Of a stretch of DNA of 64,000 nucleotides, positions 12,089-24,153 are shown in pieces. Every line of letters begins with the position of its first letter. The stretch's first letter is position 1. A program made the position numbers and the translations under genes. Below the pieces are notes generated by a model. The model did no database searches, had not been told where the DNA came from, and was given only the letters and a program-made list of their open reading frames with translations. Origin of the DNA: Perkinsus marinus ATCC 50983 (lineage: Eukaryota > Perkinsozoa > Perkinsida > Perkinsidae); the NCBI RefSeq assembly GCF_000006405.1, contig NW_003215582.1:480143-544142 (forward strand), written 5' to 3'.

Positions 12089-13082
12089 ATGAATCCATCT
12101 GAGCTGATGGCCCTCCAGAGCAACGGTTCCTCCTTCATTGCGCTCTTGGGCTACGGTGTTAATGTACACGAAGGTGTTGTTGATGGGTATGCGTTTAGAT
12201 GTCAAGTATGCGTTCTATATTGTTTCAGCATTCGCACACGTGAAGCAAGCCCTTAGATTTTGGGTAAATCAATCAAAGTGGTGTTTCCAGTTGCTCGCGT
12301 TTTCCGTCAGGAGCATCACCATGGTGCTTCCTCCGTTGAAAACGGCAGCTCTTCCCGGAATCGACTTCAAACGCGACAAGCGGACGAGTCCACGAAGCTT
12401 CTCGATACTCTGAGAGCGATCGAACAGAAGAAGTAGCAACCACGTGTTGAATTGAATACTGGCGTTATCAGGACTGATCTTGCATGCAAGATTGAGGAGT
12501 CTCGCAAACAGACTGCTAAGTTGAACGCACGAATAGAAGTCCTGGAAAGAGAGGAAGAAAAGCAAAGGAGGAGGGCCGCTAGAGAACTGCATCAAAGACA
12601 ACAGGATCTCGGGAGCCGCGGCTTCAACCGCAACCAGCTTAGCCGCCGCCAGGGAGTTGCTTTGGGAGCCCCGAGCGCCGAATCGATGCAACGCACCTGG
12701 AGGCAGCATCAGCCAAACACGAGTCGGTGTTCCCTACTTTCACGAGAGAAGATATGCGATGTATCTCATGATAGGTTCGAATGCTATCATGAGACCGACG
12801 CATGGAGCACGCAGTAGCGTTAGCCACTGCAGTGGTACCCTCGATGAGGATATCCTACGGAAGCTCGGTACTGGAGAACGTGGCGATCTATCATCTCTGA
12901 TGGTAGGAATGCCCTGTTCTTGAGTGTATCTTGACGGCAATATGCCCAGGTACAGCCTCAGAGACATCACGGGGGAGTTGTTCACAGGCATGGGCGTGAT
13001 GGCAAGCATCACTACGAGCAGCGACGTGTCACCTCCGACTTATGCTCTAGCATTTCCACAGGCCAAACAGCTGGCGGCCTAG
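12089..13082 (+). CDS. small coiled-coil protein
   Basis: ATG 12089 opens MNPSELMALQSNGSSF. Small introns (one at about 12188-12229, GTATGC...TTTCAG) lead to VARVFRQEHHHGASS, KLLDTLRAIEQKK, and after another intron a strong coiled coil (KIEESRKQTAKLNARIEVLE, EEEKQRRRAARELHQ). The last frame ends TYALAFPQAKQLAA at stop 13082. The frame used between about 12.6 and 12.9 kb is uncertain because two frames stay open. Function unknown. The order N-terminal globular part, long coil, Ala/Pro-rich tail resembles centriolar-satellite proteins of the SSX2IP type, but that is weak. It lies directly upstream of BBS4 on the same strand. Confidence 0.45.
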
Positions 13083-13634
13083 GATCCCTCGCCTCCTCTG
13101 CCACATTCAGACAAAGACTATAGCTCTGGTGCATCACACGTATGGTGCTACCATTCTCCTCCTGTCATTGGTGATGACAAGGCCATGGACTTTCTTCACA
13201 TTAGTTCCTTTTACATGACGACATTCACTGAGAATCGCTGTGGCCAGATGCAGAAGCTGTGTTTGTTCATCAGCTGATGACATTTATTTCCCTGTCTTCC
13301 TCGTGATTGTGCTGGTGACACTATACTAGTAGAGAGAGCAACACCTGGCGGGGGATGATCCAATCGGTGCAACTTCAGTAGATCAATACATGCTGCAAAA
13401 GCTCATGGCCCACATACTGCTGCAAACGAAGTCTAGGTTGTGCACGCTGCAAGTGGCAAAAGATCAATCACAAGACCGTGTCTTAGTATTCCGTAGTGCA
13501 ATTAATGCGTTCATCTCCCCAGCGGAAAATGACGAACTTACCACAGCTTACGAGAGTGAACCGACCTGCAGGACGGCAAGTACGACTGTCAGTCAAAGGG
13601 TTGGCTGTCTGGGGAATCCTGATGGGTCGATTAG
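13083..13634. other. region upstream of BBS4, first exon(s) not resolved
   Basis: A plus-strand frame at 13390-13650 is open but shows no family features. A CGATTAG acceptor at 13634 leads into the recognisable BBS4 coding, so at least one 5' exon should lie in this stretch. No repeat was seen. Confidence 0.35.
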
Positions 13635-15502
13635 GTGGCAACCAACATGAGGCGAGACTCTAATACCTGGTATATAAATACCCTGTATGTGCGGCATGAT
13701 TTTGAAGAGTGCCTCCGGATCATAGAGGAGACCTTGTCGGAATCTAAAGGGCTCAATCAGTATCAAATAGATAGCTCTATTTGGCGCATTCCTTTGCTCA
13801 CAGGCATGCTCTATATTACAAAGCCCTTATTCATCAGCAACAAGGGCACATACAAAGTTCCCTCCAGCTCTTCCAGGCGGCAGCGAGTCTAGATCCTCTG
13901 AACGTAACGAGTGCATTCTGCTTACCAAAGCTTTATAGCCCAGACCCGGGGTAGCTATTAAGACGCTTAGGTAGACTATCTGAAGCATGTGGCAAAGAAC
14001 TTGTCCTTCCTAGGGCAGCACCAAGCCGCTATAGAGGTAAGTTCTTCATCAACTTGCGAAATAGCTAACTCCAAGCAGATATATTCGGAGGCTATGAAAC
14101 GTGATCCAGACGATTGGGAATTGCACTATAACATCGGTGTGTGTCAGAAGTAGCCAACAGCAGTCATTACGATAAACGTCGTTGGCTGTACTTGCCTAGA
14201 TACTTAGGCAATTACTCGCTGGCAATCAGCAGCTTCCGAGCTGCCAATGACATCCAGCGTCATGATACCACCTACATTGAACTGGCAGAGATGTGGCTTT
14301 GCATGTTGGAGAACTATTGCATATCCTTTCTCTAGGCAAGCACGTCGCGGAGATAGTCATGCTGCCATCGATACCTATACCGAAGCCCTCGAATTCTCGC
14401 CAGAGAACGCGAAAATTTTAACTAGATGTAATGAGAGCTGTACGAGACGATCGCGTTATCAGGAGTTTCCTCTCAGTGGGCGTTCTGCTACTGAAGGCAG
14501 ATGATAGCTATAAGGCGTTCGAGTGCCTCGGGAATAGGTCTCGCATTCTGCAGTGATGCTTTATTTGACGCCCTTCGATCAGCCTGGTCTACGATCCAAA
14601 GGACCCTCGGACAATACTGGCCGCAGGGAGTGTCATACAAGACCACGGCGATGTTGATGTCGCATTGGTGAAGTAAGTGGATCTACTCTTCCTTGAGAAA
14701 GCATTGTTCAGATATCGTGTGGCAGCAGTGCAGATCCCTTCAAGTGCAGAACTGTGGAATAATGTCGGCATGTGTTTCTTTGGTACCTTCGAGGGTATGT
14801 CATCATGATGAGTCAGTCCATTCAGAGAAGCAGAAGCTAGTAGCAGCAATAGCTTGCCTTAAGAGAGCGATCACACTTGAGCCTCAACGGTGGAGAACAC
14901 AATTTAACCTCGGCCTGGTGATTCCCGAACTCAACTCTGTGCGAGTTATTGTGACTTTGATAGCTCCACTCGTGTACGGGCCAGTACGCCTCGGCCTTCA
15001 CGTTCTTCTCGGCTGCTCTCAACCTGGATCCTAAGCACCCCCTCATTTACATGTAGGTTATCTCGCAAGATGCCAGCAGCACTCAGCCGCATACAGTGTG
15101 TACCATATAGGTATCTCGGCATAGTGTTGTCTAGGCTTGACGACTATACGAACTCGTGCAATGCATATGCTAGAGCGATTGCCGCTGCACCTTCATGCGA
15201 GGTAGGCGAGTATTGAAGGAATGGAGAAAGTCATTCAGGAGGATCCATCGACTACGGCTATCATACATCTTAACTTCGCCATTACGGCGTTGAATCATGG
15301 GGATCTGGACGAGGCCAAGAAACATTTCCTCATTTTCGATGGGCAATATCATGCTATCAAGGAGTCGGGCGGAGGAAACGGAGAGTCTCAATTCCTGTAT
15401 ATACCCTTCGTTCTTGTGCCTCAAAGTGTCCCCCTTAGGTCGAATTTTCCCGAAGCAACCCATAAACGAGATATTCTGGGCGCTCTGTTGTTAGGAAGAT
15501 GA
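13635..15502 (+). CDS. BBS4: BBS4-like TPR subunit of the BBSome
   Basis: BBS4 is a tetratricopeptide subunit of the BBSome, which moves membrane proteins along cilia. Ordered matches to human BBS4: [172 protein letters not shown] and [20 protein letters not shown]. The exons are split by introns such as GTATCAAATAG...CTCACAG (about 13761-13804) and GTAAGTTCTTC...AAGCAG (about 14038-14079). At least eight TPR units are visible. The start is unresolved because the first clear exon opens at an acceptor (first ATG 13647). The last frame runs to 15502 and overlaps the next gene's first ATG by a few bases. Confidence 0.9.
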
Positions 15503-17178
15503 TGGGCAGCCGTGTTCATGCGAGATTCATGTTACATTGGCACCTTGACATGCTCGTGTTGGCTGTATTATTGCTGGGGTCTCCCTTGGACTTGACAGTA
15601 CCGCACATTAGCATTATGAGGCTATCTCTCGTCATCTTCCCTGCTATCATCATATTCGGTATCGTTATTGCGATATCATTACTCCGTCTCACTGTATCAC
15701 CATCGACAGTCACAACGAAGGACGCTTCTGCTCCTGTCCCAGAACTTCTCCTTAGCGGTCATACGGACGATAGCAAAGAACCCTTCCCAGTGCACTCAGA
15801 CTATCACTCCCCAGGTCAGCTGCCATTCGATGAGCGATGGCGTGGCTGCGCAGTCAGATATGCGGTCCCAATTGGACTTGGTTTTGGGTGGTGGTTTAAA
15901 CAGCAAAGCCGGAATCGAACACTAGTGATTTCTGAGGAGGAGGAGGAGGATCGATCTGCAATGTCGTGTCTGCTCAGCTTCACACAGGGCACCCTAGCTA
16001 ATCCCAATAACTTACCAAATACTTCCTATGATATTGTGATTGTGGCCTTCACACTGGAGACATCTTCCAGTCCGTGGCAACAAATGGAAAAATACACCAG
16101 CCTGGTCAGCCAGCAGGGGCACCTTGTGATGCTATCGCTCTTTTTCTGGCCTGAACGAGGGGCGCATGATTATTTCCGTTTTCTCCCGTCGGGACTGTCC
16201 AATATGGCTGAGTGGGCTGGTTGCCGTAAGCTAGAGTTCTCTGATGGCTGGGGATCGTGGGATTTCTGGACCTATTTAGCCAAGTCTGGTCCTGAGCATG
16301 CCGACAAACGAGGCGTAGACGGCTTCGCTAGTAGTGGAGGAGTCCGAATTGGCGACACGTTGTACAAGTCTGATGGTGAGAGCTACTTCATCACTTGGGC
16401 GGTGGTCGGACAATGTGGGACAGGGCGGCAATGGTCATCGCAGCTTCTCTCTGCCGATGTCCCATGGCCTCCGATCAAACGGCAAAAGCTCGCAACCTTC
16501 GAGGGCCACATCTTCGAGACGAAATTGTACAAGTTCGAGTCGTGTAAAGGGTCATATGGCCGGATTGCGGCTCATCATACTATCGAGCAATGGCTGGTCA
16601 CCAACGGGGTGCGGAAACGTGCTCACACAGATGTCCTCAACGTTTCTCCCCCTGTGGGAGGGCTGGAATGTTGGGCTCGACACTTCGATAAGGCTAACAC
16701 GAGATTTGTGATAACTCACTGGAATAAAGGCCAGCACGAGATTTGCGAGGATCTTCCATTCGCGGATGACTCCTTCGACTTCGTTATTATGCAAATGGTG
16801 GTGGAGCACAGCGTATTCATGTGGGAATGCTACAGAGAAGTTTACCGAGTCCTGAAGAAGGGAGGGGTCTTCATTTCTACCAACCCAGTAAAATTCCGTC
16901 GCCATCCATTGGGTGGCAGTACAAAAGTGAACAAGCGACTGAAGGAGAAAGGATACGCGTACCCGGACAACTATAGGCTTCTTCCGGCCGGTAATCGAGT
17001 CTTAACTCTCTGGGCTGGATTCTCAAAGATTCATTTATCCGGTGGTTGGGGCATGAAACGGTTTTTCGCAGAGCCCTCTTTCGATATTCCAAAGGTGAAG
17101 TCACATATGGCGAGTGACCCTACGAGTGGTATCGGCGACCCATACGTGATCACGGCATGGTTGATTGCTGAAAAATAG
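15499..17178 (+). CDS. membrane-anchored protein with two methyltransferase-like halves
   Basis: A single uninterrupted frame of 559 codons, unusual for this intron-dense window. ATG 15499 is possible, but MRLSLVIFPAIIIFGIVIAI (ATG 15616) gives a clean signal-anchor (residues about 40-63 of the longer form). Residues about 165-290 (YDIVIVAFTLE, GHLVMLSLFFWPERG, LEFSDGWGSWDFW) and about 410-555 (FDFVIMQMVVEHSVFMWECY, EVYRVLKKGGVFISTNP, KIHLSGGWGMKRFF) look like two copies of the same type-11 methyltransferase-like fold. The second keeps the DDSFDFV and LKKGG strands. Neither shows a clear glycine-rich motif I. A luminal or secretory-pathway role is inferred from the anchor; substrate unknown. 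The lack of introns could reflect retroposition. Confidence 0.6.
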   Translation: MMGSRVHARFMLHWHLDMLVLAVLLLGSPLDLTVPHISIMRLSLVIFPAIIIFGIVIAISLLRLTVSPSTVTTKDASAPVPELLLSGHTDDSKEPFPVHSDYHSPGQLPFDERWRGCAVRYAVPIGLGFGWWFKQQSRNRTLVISEEEEEDRSAMSCLLSFTQGTLANPNNLPNTSYDIVIVAFTLETSSSPWQQMEKYTSLVSQQGHLVMLSLFFWPERGAHDYFRFLPSGLSNMAEWAGCRKLEFSDGWGSWDFWTYLAKSGPEHADKRGVDGFASSGGVRIGDTLYKSDGESYFITWAVVGQCGTGRQWSSQLLSADVPWPPIKRQKLATFEGHIFETKLYKFESCKGSYGRIAAHHTIEQWLVTNGVRKRAHTDVLNVSPPVGGLECWARHFDKANTRFVITHWNKGQHEICEDLPFADDSFDFVIMQMVVEHSVFMWECYREVYRVLKKGGVFISTNPVKFRRHPLGGSTKVNKRLKEKGYAYPDNYRLLPAGNRVLTLWAGFSKIHLSGGWGMKRFFAEPSFDIPKVKSHMASDPTSGIGDPYVITAWLIAEK

Positions 17179-17739
17179 CATGTGTAAGATTAACTCAGTC
17201 GGACGACAGTTTTGTGTTGGGCGATTGATGATAAATCAGCTTCGTGTACAACCTGCAATCCTCGGTAACCCGAGGTACATGTGATACAAGACGCGATCAG
17301 CGAATGTGCACCATACGCATTGTGAAGGTTCGTCTGTTGTGAGCGGACTATTCCCCAGGAATGTGCAGACTCAGCACTGCTGATGCATCACTGCTGACGA
17401 TTTGTGCCTCGCGAGTAAGAGTGGAGCGTGCGACACTTAACTTGAGCGTGTGGACGCAAAGGAGCCACTCAAGAAAGTCAACGAAGGGTTGACCCTGAGT
17501 TCTAGTACCGAGACTACACCGAGCACCGTACACAACAACTTCTCACCATTGATCATGTTGATCGTGGCGCTGATCATACGACACATTCCTTATTTCGTTC
17601 ATCTCTACCCCGATCGAAGGTCATTATATTCCGGCTCTGGTGGAAGAGACCGACACTCAAAGCCTCTTGAACAAGGAATGAATTCCAATACGGGAATAAT
17701 TCGAACTGCAAAACCTGGCCCCTGACAGGGGCCCCCTGT
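17179..17739. other. intergenic, no supported gene
   Basis: Short opposing frames (17348-17533 minus, 17450-17725 plus) cover each other and show no family signal. A small inverted repeat, GGCCCCTGACAGGGGCC, lies near 17717-17733 and could be a hairpin downstream of the methyltransferase-like gene. Confidence 0.4.
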
Positions 17740-19811
17740 AGCGGATGTTTGTGTTCACAAACAGTAGTTCAACACGTCCTTCGAATCTGTACGAGCCTGT
17801 ATATTGCCTGAATTACATGTCCAAGCGCTTCGAAACCCGTTGGGCATGTTTAGGCAAAATTCGGCTCGGCGAAACCTTCATCACCCACGCACGCATTTTT
17901 TTCTTCTGCGCTCGCCCAGATATCGACTGATCTCCAGACTTCCAAAATGGATTTCCAGCACATTGAGTTCCGATAGTGGTTCCCACCGTATACAACATCC
18001 AGATTGTTACTGGTTACGGTGCAGACTGAGTTAGAAAGTGGCCAACAATGCTCACGTCAGGCGGCCACTGGGTCGTATCCTCCGGCTCACGTTTGACGCT
18101 TGATGAGCGGAGGACATCCCAACACCGCCACCAGACGCATCAGCTGAAAGCTACCCGTCATCCATTGGTAGGAGCGTTGCCGTACTATATGCATCGAGGA
18201 TGTTGCCGGTAGCCCTGCCGCATGGGGATGGAAGATTCGGCACAAGTAGCACTGGAGCATCAGAGGACGGAAAGGAATGGTATTCTACTGCCTCGAAGAC
18301 ACTCAGGAGTGTTTGATAGGTTATATACAGTATCTGCGGAAGGTTTTCTCGAAACCAGCTCCTACTGTGCCAGTAGCTCTTCCTCGAGTCGCGGCACACC
18401 CGAAACGAGTAAGCGTTGAAAGCAGACCGAGGATGATGAAGGGTATTGGAGTGCTGAAGTCGTCCAACCCTGCGGAAACGCCAAGGGAGGCGACTACTCG
18501 CAATGAGAGCAGTGCTTGGGGAGAGATACACAGTAGGGAGACTCGGCGGCTTAGACTCCCGTTTGCATCACCAATACATCGTCCAAACCGTCGCATATTA
18601 TCGCATTGCCCGCTTTCATGTGCTTCCACGCGATAGTGTAGTGTATTTGAAGTGCATCCACCTGAGTCTCGACATCAGGTGACATTGTTGAACAGCCTTT
18701 GGACGACGCAGAGTCGGTGGCTAGTAGTATGAGGACTGAGTTGAGCACTGACGAGCCGACGACCGAGCACACGAGGGAGCGATCGGATGTCTTCGGAAAG
18801 GTGTGTTGTCGACATCGTAACCATGCGGGAGGTCGTCACGTAGATACGCTTATTGCGGCGCAGGAAGAAAGGAGGGCCGCTTGTTCTTACCCCTGCCTAC
18901 TTTGCTAAACCCCTGCCTCCTCTTATTAAACTGAATAGAGATGGGAAAGTCAGTAAGACGACGGGTGGAGCATCGAAGGTGGGAGGGAGGATAAACTCGC
19001 TGACCTGTATGTTCGCCTGCATCAGTCGCCATGCAATGTCAAAGCAACAGCCCAACCTCGGCCCTTGGTAAGTTGCCACGAGACGTCTCCGTTACCAATG
19101 GTAACGGAGACCTCTTGTGACGAGCCGGACTGTGAGCCACCCCGGGTCGTCGTGCCCCGTGTTAATGCGCCAGTGGTGACACGTAAATCTCCGAAGACGT
19201 ATGAGAAGCGAAAGGTCGCTCCTCCGGCCGTTTGCCAGAGGAGCTCACAACCACCATCATCAGTCCATCTAGAAAAAAGGCATCGACATCGAGAGAGGGC
19301 TTGCCGCAGTACTGCCTCTCCACTGTGCCGGGATATACTTGGCCAGCAATGGCAGTCTCTGAATGACGAAGAGGAGAAGTTACGGTATTCACTTCTCCGT
19401 ATTGACGATGGGCCATTGAGGCGGATGTTGCCGAGACGGAGTGAAAGAGTGGACGCTAGGTAGTATCATATCTCTGATCAGAAGTATCAACCATGTCCCA
19501 GTTGTGTGAACAACTTAACACTACAAGAGGAGGAGCTCCGCCTTTCCCTAGCGAGATTAGAGGAGGCCTACACTGAACTACGAAAGCGTCCACATGAACA
19601 GCCTATCAAAGACAGGGTGAAGCGGGAGATCCCACTTCAAAGAGTCGAGGGCAGTCGACGAATACGAAGGCCAACAACTCGGCTCAAGCTACCGACTATT
19701 CACCCGGCATTGGTCGCAGCAGGGAGGCACCGTATGGGCGGTCATCTGTCTAGGAGTCGTACACCTCTGTCAGGAACCTATACTGTTAAGGGAAGATATT
19801 CTGCCAAGTAG
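17740..19811 (+). CDS. basic hypothetical protein, several exons
   Basis: Not recognised. Plus-strand open stretches have consistent composition, rich in Arg, Ser and Pro. They run from about 18.28 kb (MVFYCLEDTQECLIGY, then RVAAHPKRVSVESRPR) through about 18.7 kb (DDAESVASSMRTELSTDEP), 18.86 kb (GPLVLTPAYFAKPLPPLIK) and 19.1 kb (EPDCEPPRVVVPRVNAPV) to 19.5 kb (LTLQEEELRLSLARLEEAY). The last ends at a stop at 19811 after RTPLSGTYTVKGRYSAK. Intron-like joins fit between them. Both later parts contain an EEE-LR-SLLR/SLARLE-type short coiled coil (about 19.37 and 19.53 kb), perhaps a duplicated motif. The 5' end is guesswork. It could be a cytoskeletal scaffold given the neighbouring BBS4 and PACRG, but that is speculation. 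Confidence 0.4.
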
Positions 19812-20111
19812 TAGAAGTACTTGTATGGGGAGTCGTCGTGTCACCCATCAAGTTGATGATCATGGTCTGGTGTTGATGGGCTTTCCTCCTCATTTTCATA
19901 TACTGCGTTGTCAGATCTGTCGGAGTAAAGGTTGTTCTTAGCACGTTTTTAACATTTGATGCAACAGGCCTGCAACGCTCCTGGTGCTGCAGTCACTTTG
20001 ATACTCGAAGATCAGCTCAAACGGATAGTAACTCACGATGCTCGAAGAACGTAGGAATGATACTATCAGTGGGGACAGCATTGACGATGTTACAACAGGC
20101 ATAAACAGAAA
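19812..20111. other. intergenic region before PACRG
   Basis: No gene or repeat was recognised. A pair of near-repeats AAGTTGATGATCATGG / GGTGTTGATGGG occurs near 19850-19880. Probable PACRG promoter. Confidence 0.35.
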
Positions 20112-21210
20112 ATGGCTGGGCTCATACCGAGAGGATATGACTCGCCCTTTGGGGACTTCCCTCCAGATTATAAGCCCAAGAGGAACCTCATAAACACTAT
20201 AGGACTCGCTAGATCGAGGCCGCAGGTGTGTACAGGGCTAGAGGGCGGCGACAGATGACGTTATGCTTAGGCAGTAGAACGTGTAGGGCCCAAAGGGGCT
20301 GCCAGACCCGACTGTATACCACCTCCCAGGGCAGGGGCGTATAGTCGTAAGCCTATCAAACCGACTGAGTTCAGGAAGTTCTATGATCGAGGGGACCTGC
20401 CGATACAGGTAGTCCAGAGATGGCAATGGGATCACTTACACTTGGTGGTGATGTAGACGAGGAGTGGTATGAGCGGTTTATGATTAGGTATCACACGCTG
20501 GAACGTGGAATAGGATAGCGTGGAAGGCTGATATCGAGAAGTTGGACTATCATCACTACCTACCTATATTCTTTGACGGTATCCGTGAGAAGGAGGAGCC
20601 CTACCGGTAAGCCGTCTACAGCAGTAGTGGTCGTGGTGGACTGACTCCCTTATAGATTCCTAGCGGTCGAAGGAGTTTACGATATGCTCGAGAAAGGCGG
20701 TGCTAGGATACTACCAGTCATACCCCAGCTTATTATACCCATCAAGACGGCTCTGAATTCGAGAGATCCCGAAGTCATCGCCACTACTCTTAAAGTAAGG
20801 ACCGTGTTGTCCGGTCTTGTCCGATGAATTTGTTCGTGCGTGCAGATGCTACAGACGCTGGTGTTGTCGGCAGAAATGATAGGAGAGGCACTGGTGCCTT
20901 ACTATAGGCAGATTTTACCCATATTCAACATCTTCAAGAACTCCAACATCCATTGTAAAGATAAGATGGACTATGGTATGCCTGTGTGGTGTTCTTATGC
21001 AAGCATATATGTCGTTGACAGGCCAAAGGAAGCGTTTGGTATTGGGGGATCTTGTGGAGGAAACTCTGGAGATTTTTGAGATTCACGGTGGCGAAGATGC
21101 CTTCATAAACATCAAGTATGACTGTCTCTCAGCTATGTTGATGTTGACTGATGATATCTATCAGGTATATGGTACCAACCTACGAGTCAGTGTGCGAATT
21201 CGAGAAGTAG
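20112..21210 (+). CDS. PACRG: PACRG, ciliary inner-junction protein
   Basis: PACRG sits in the inner junction of ciliary doublet microtubules with FAP20. ATG 20112 gives [20 protein letters not shown]. The core then matches human [74 protein letters not shown]-type, [72 protein letters not shown] and a terminal [15 protein letters not shown]. Introns: about 20226-20265 (GTGTGTAC...GCTTAG), a 79-nt one after IQ, GTAAGCC...TTATAG, GTAAGGACC...GTGCAG, GTATGCC...TGACAG, and GTATGACTG...ATCAG just before the last exon. All GT-AG. Near full length for the family. Confidence 0.94.
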
Positions 21211-21423
21211 ATATGGAGTACTTCATGACGGCGGCCATGCCTGCAGCAATAGCAGGCCCTAATATCACTGGTGTACAGTGTCATGTTGAGATAGTGTCAA
21301 CGATGCTTTTCGTTAAGTAAATTAGAGAGGAGTGGTGGCCAGCGACGATACAATAACCGCTATGAAGGGGAGTAGTAACTGCTATAGAACAGGCATGAGT
21401 TCTGTGGAGCTCCTCATCTGTTG
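21211..21423. other. short spacer between PACRG and next gene
   Basis: Frames remain open after the PACRG stop, but no family signal is seen. It may hold an early exon of the coiled-coil gene. Confidence 0.35.
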
Positions 21424-24028
21424 ATGATGAAACACCCAACATTGATAGGCGAGGATTCTAGTGACAAATTCAGAGTGAATGAGGTGAAATTCCTACAAGA
21501 GCAGCACGCAGCTGTAGGGGGAAGGGCGGACTGCGGAGGTTGGGCACTGTCCTATGTGGCAGGCGGTCACTGCTCTGGCACGGATCGAGCAACAACGAGA
21601 TGAAGCACGTGCTACTGTACGAGACTATGAACAGAGTCAAGAGGCAGTTGAGAAAGAGTAATGTCACTGATGGGCTGCGGTGAATCTGATGTGGACAAAG
21701 AGCAGATATGAAAGTGATATGAACAACTTGAGAGTTCTGCAAGAAGAGGAAAGAGAGCAACGAGTGCAGCTACAGCAACATGACGATAATATAACGGAGG
21801 CTGCACTCACCAATACGAATATAAAGACTATGAGTACTAGGCAAGGCCTATGCTTTAGATCAGCTTGGTGGTGTTAGTCAAGAGTGAGGAGGAGGCCATC
21901 GTTAATCTGAAGGCTGAGCAGAAGACCAGTATAGCGGAGGAAGTCAGACTAGAAGGCATTGCTGAGGAGTTTAAGAGGATTAAGAAGTTGGGCGAGGATC
22001 AGGTGGAAGAGTTACCTGTCGGTGGGGATGGGAGGGCCCTTCGGTAGGTCGTATTCACCGATAACGAGGCTGCCCGAGTGATGGAAATGCTACGACAAAT
22101 CGTACAGGAGCAGGACCAGATCGTTGCAGCTATGAGGAACATGGAGGCTCAAGTGAGTGCCGTCACAGCGATGGAAGGATGTGAGCAATATGGGTAGGCC
22201 AAGTCGGAGATGGACTCGGTAGAGACGGCGTTGAGGGCTGAGAAGAAGCGGAATACAGAGCTCTTGCAGCAGTGCCGACACAATGAGGTCTTCTGAATAG
22301 TCGTCCGATACCGCACCCGCGACTGCTGTAGGTGACTGAGAGGAAGATGACACAGGAGATTGAAGACTTGAAAAGGCTCAGTGACGAGGAGAGGAAGGAG
22401 CTCATCAGGCTCGAGGTAGTCGCGTCGTCGGGTTGGTTGTTCGTACTGGGCGTGCCGATCCTCCTGCAGGCCATGCGTGATGGGTCAGCGTATGAGCAGG
22501 AGCAATACGTCAACGAGAAAGGAGAGCTCATGAGGAGGCTGGAATCACTGAAGGAGCAAAATAAGAAGTCTTGTCTACCTTGCATCGATCACTCAGTAGT
22601 TGTCGTTGATTGTCGTAGATACAGTGATTCGATCACTGAGTTGGAGAGTAGCAATGAGAGGACACGGGAGAAGTACAATGGCCAAGCCGAGAGGTTCCGT
22701 GATATGGGAGATCAGGTACCTCACCTGAGCATGGCAGCAGTGGGTGCGGATGAGCAGCAGCCTGTAGGTCTTCCGTCTCATGGACCAGTTGAAGCTTCTA
22801 CAGCTCGAGCGGAAGAAGCGGGTCGAGTCGGTGTCCGAGAGGAGGAAGAGGGCCGAGCATTTGGAGGTTGCCAATGCTCAGTCGTTAGCCAAGATTGAGG
22901 TAGAGCGTGAGGCGCGGCAGGATGCGGAGGCAGCACTGAGGAAGGTCCAACAGGTTATACAAGATCGTGTTATGGGGAGGGGTAGGTGTGGTTGGTGAAG
23001 GTCCTTAACCTCCTTCGTAAGAAGCAGAGATCTCTGGAGGAGACCTATACCATGGCGACCCGTGTTTGGGAGAAGACAGAGAGGGATGCAAATCAGCTTT
23101 ACGATAATGTGGGTTCACTGGAGGTGTGGCTGGAGCCACTGTAGATATGCGTTTGTCCTCAGCTAAGAGCACTGACGACGCGTAACCAGTATCTCGTGAA
23201 TCGGGTGGATGGGCAAGTAGATGATTCATCTACACTGAAGCAGCTTCTTGCTGAGATGCGGGAGGAGTTGCAGAAACTGCGACAAACGGTGTGCTCTGTG
23301 GAGGCGTCGGTAGGGGGATGGGGGAGGCCTTTCCCTGCTCAGGAAAAGGAGCTACAGGGTCAGCTATCGGTCAGTGACGATGCAGAGGCTGAGCTATCGG
23401 CCGAAGTGGCGAAGTTGAATGCCGAGATCGACTTCATCAAGCGGACGGATATGTTGNNNNNNNNNNNNNNNNNNNNNNNNNNNNNNNNNNNNNNNNNNNN
23501 NNNNNNNNNNNNNNNNNNNNNNNNNNNNNNNNNNNNNNNNNNNNNNNNNNNNNNNNCGATCAGATCTCACTGATGAGGCTGTGCCTTTGCTGTGCGAAAT
23601 GCTCAATATGCTCTCCTACCTACGGCTGTTGGACATATCAGAGAACTACTTTACCTCTGGTGGGATTGGCAAAGTTTCGGATTCTATGAAGGGGATGGAG
23701 GGCATAACGTCAGTGCTGGTCAATGATGAGATCATCACAGCGAATTCGGGTGTTCAGACTAGAGTCCAGGTCGGTGTCTATGGTGTGCTATGGGTAAAGT
23801 GAGTCGATCTAGGTGAGAACTGGTAAGCAAAGATCTTTGGACCACAAAGAGATGGAAGTCCGGGCAGCAATGGGCAGCGACAATTCCGGGCCTTCACACA
23901 AGGCCGAGGAGCTACTAAATGATGCCGATGTTTTCCTCGAGAGGCGAGATGGTAAACAAGAAGCAACCGCCAGAGCTCACGATCTTCCTCCTGTAAAGCC
24001 TCCACTGCATAGTTACAATCACTTGTAA
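21424..24028 (+). CDS. long coiled-coil protein with C-terminal leucine-rich repeats, contains gap
   Basis: About a dozen small exons on the plus strand from ATG 21424. Charged heptad stretches include RIEQQRDEARATVRDYEQSQ, YESDMNNLRVLQEEEREQ, EEVRLEGIAEEFKRIKKLG, AARVMEMLRQIVQEQDQI, MTQEIEDLKRLSDEERKE, SDSITELESSNERTREKY, LLQLERKKRVESVSERRK and AEVAKLNAEIDF, separated by GTAGG...CAG/TAG introns. A 100-N gap follows (23457-23556). Past it, LTDEAVPLLCEMLNMLSYLR and LRLLDISENYFTSGGIGKV are leucine-rich repeats, then a 44-nt intron and a charged tail to the stop at 24028. That both sides of the gap belong to one gene is an inference from strand and spacing. Cytoskeletal or flagellar role plausible next to PACRG; no specific family named. 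Confidence 0.6.
23457..23556. other. assembly gap, 100 N
   Basis: Exactly 100 N, a conventional scaffold-gap size, so the real missing length is unknown. It lies inside the coiled-coil/LRR gene. Confidence 0.99.
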
Positions 24029-24153
24029 TATTACTTCATCTAACTTCTTGCTGCTTTGATTTTATAGTAAGTGGCGGAAGAGGAAGGGACAGACACTCCG
24101 CATTTCAACTCGAGTACAACAATTTTTATGGTCGGAAACAAGACCATGCGACA

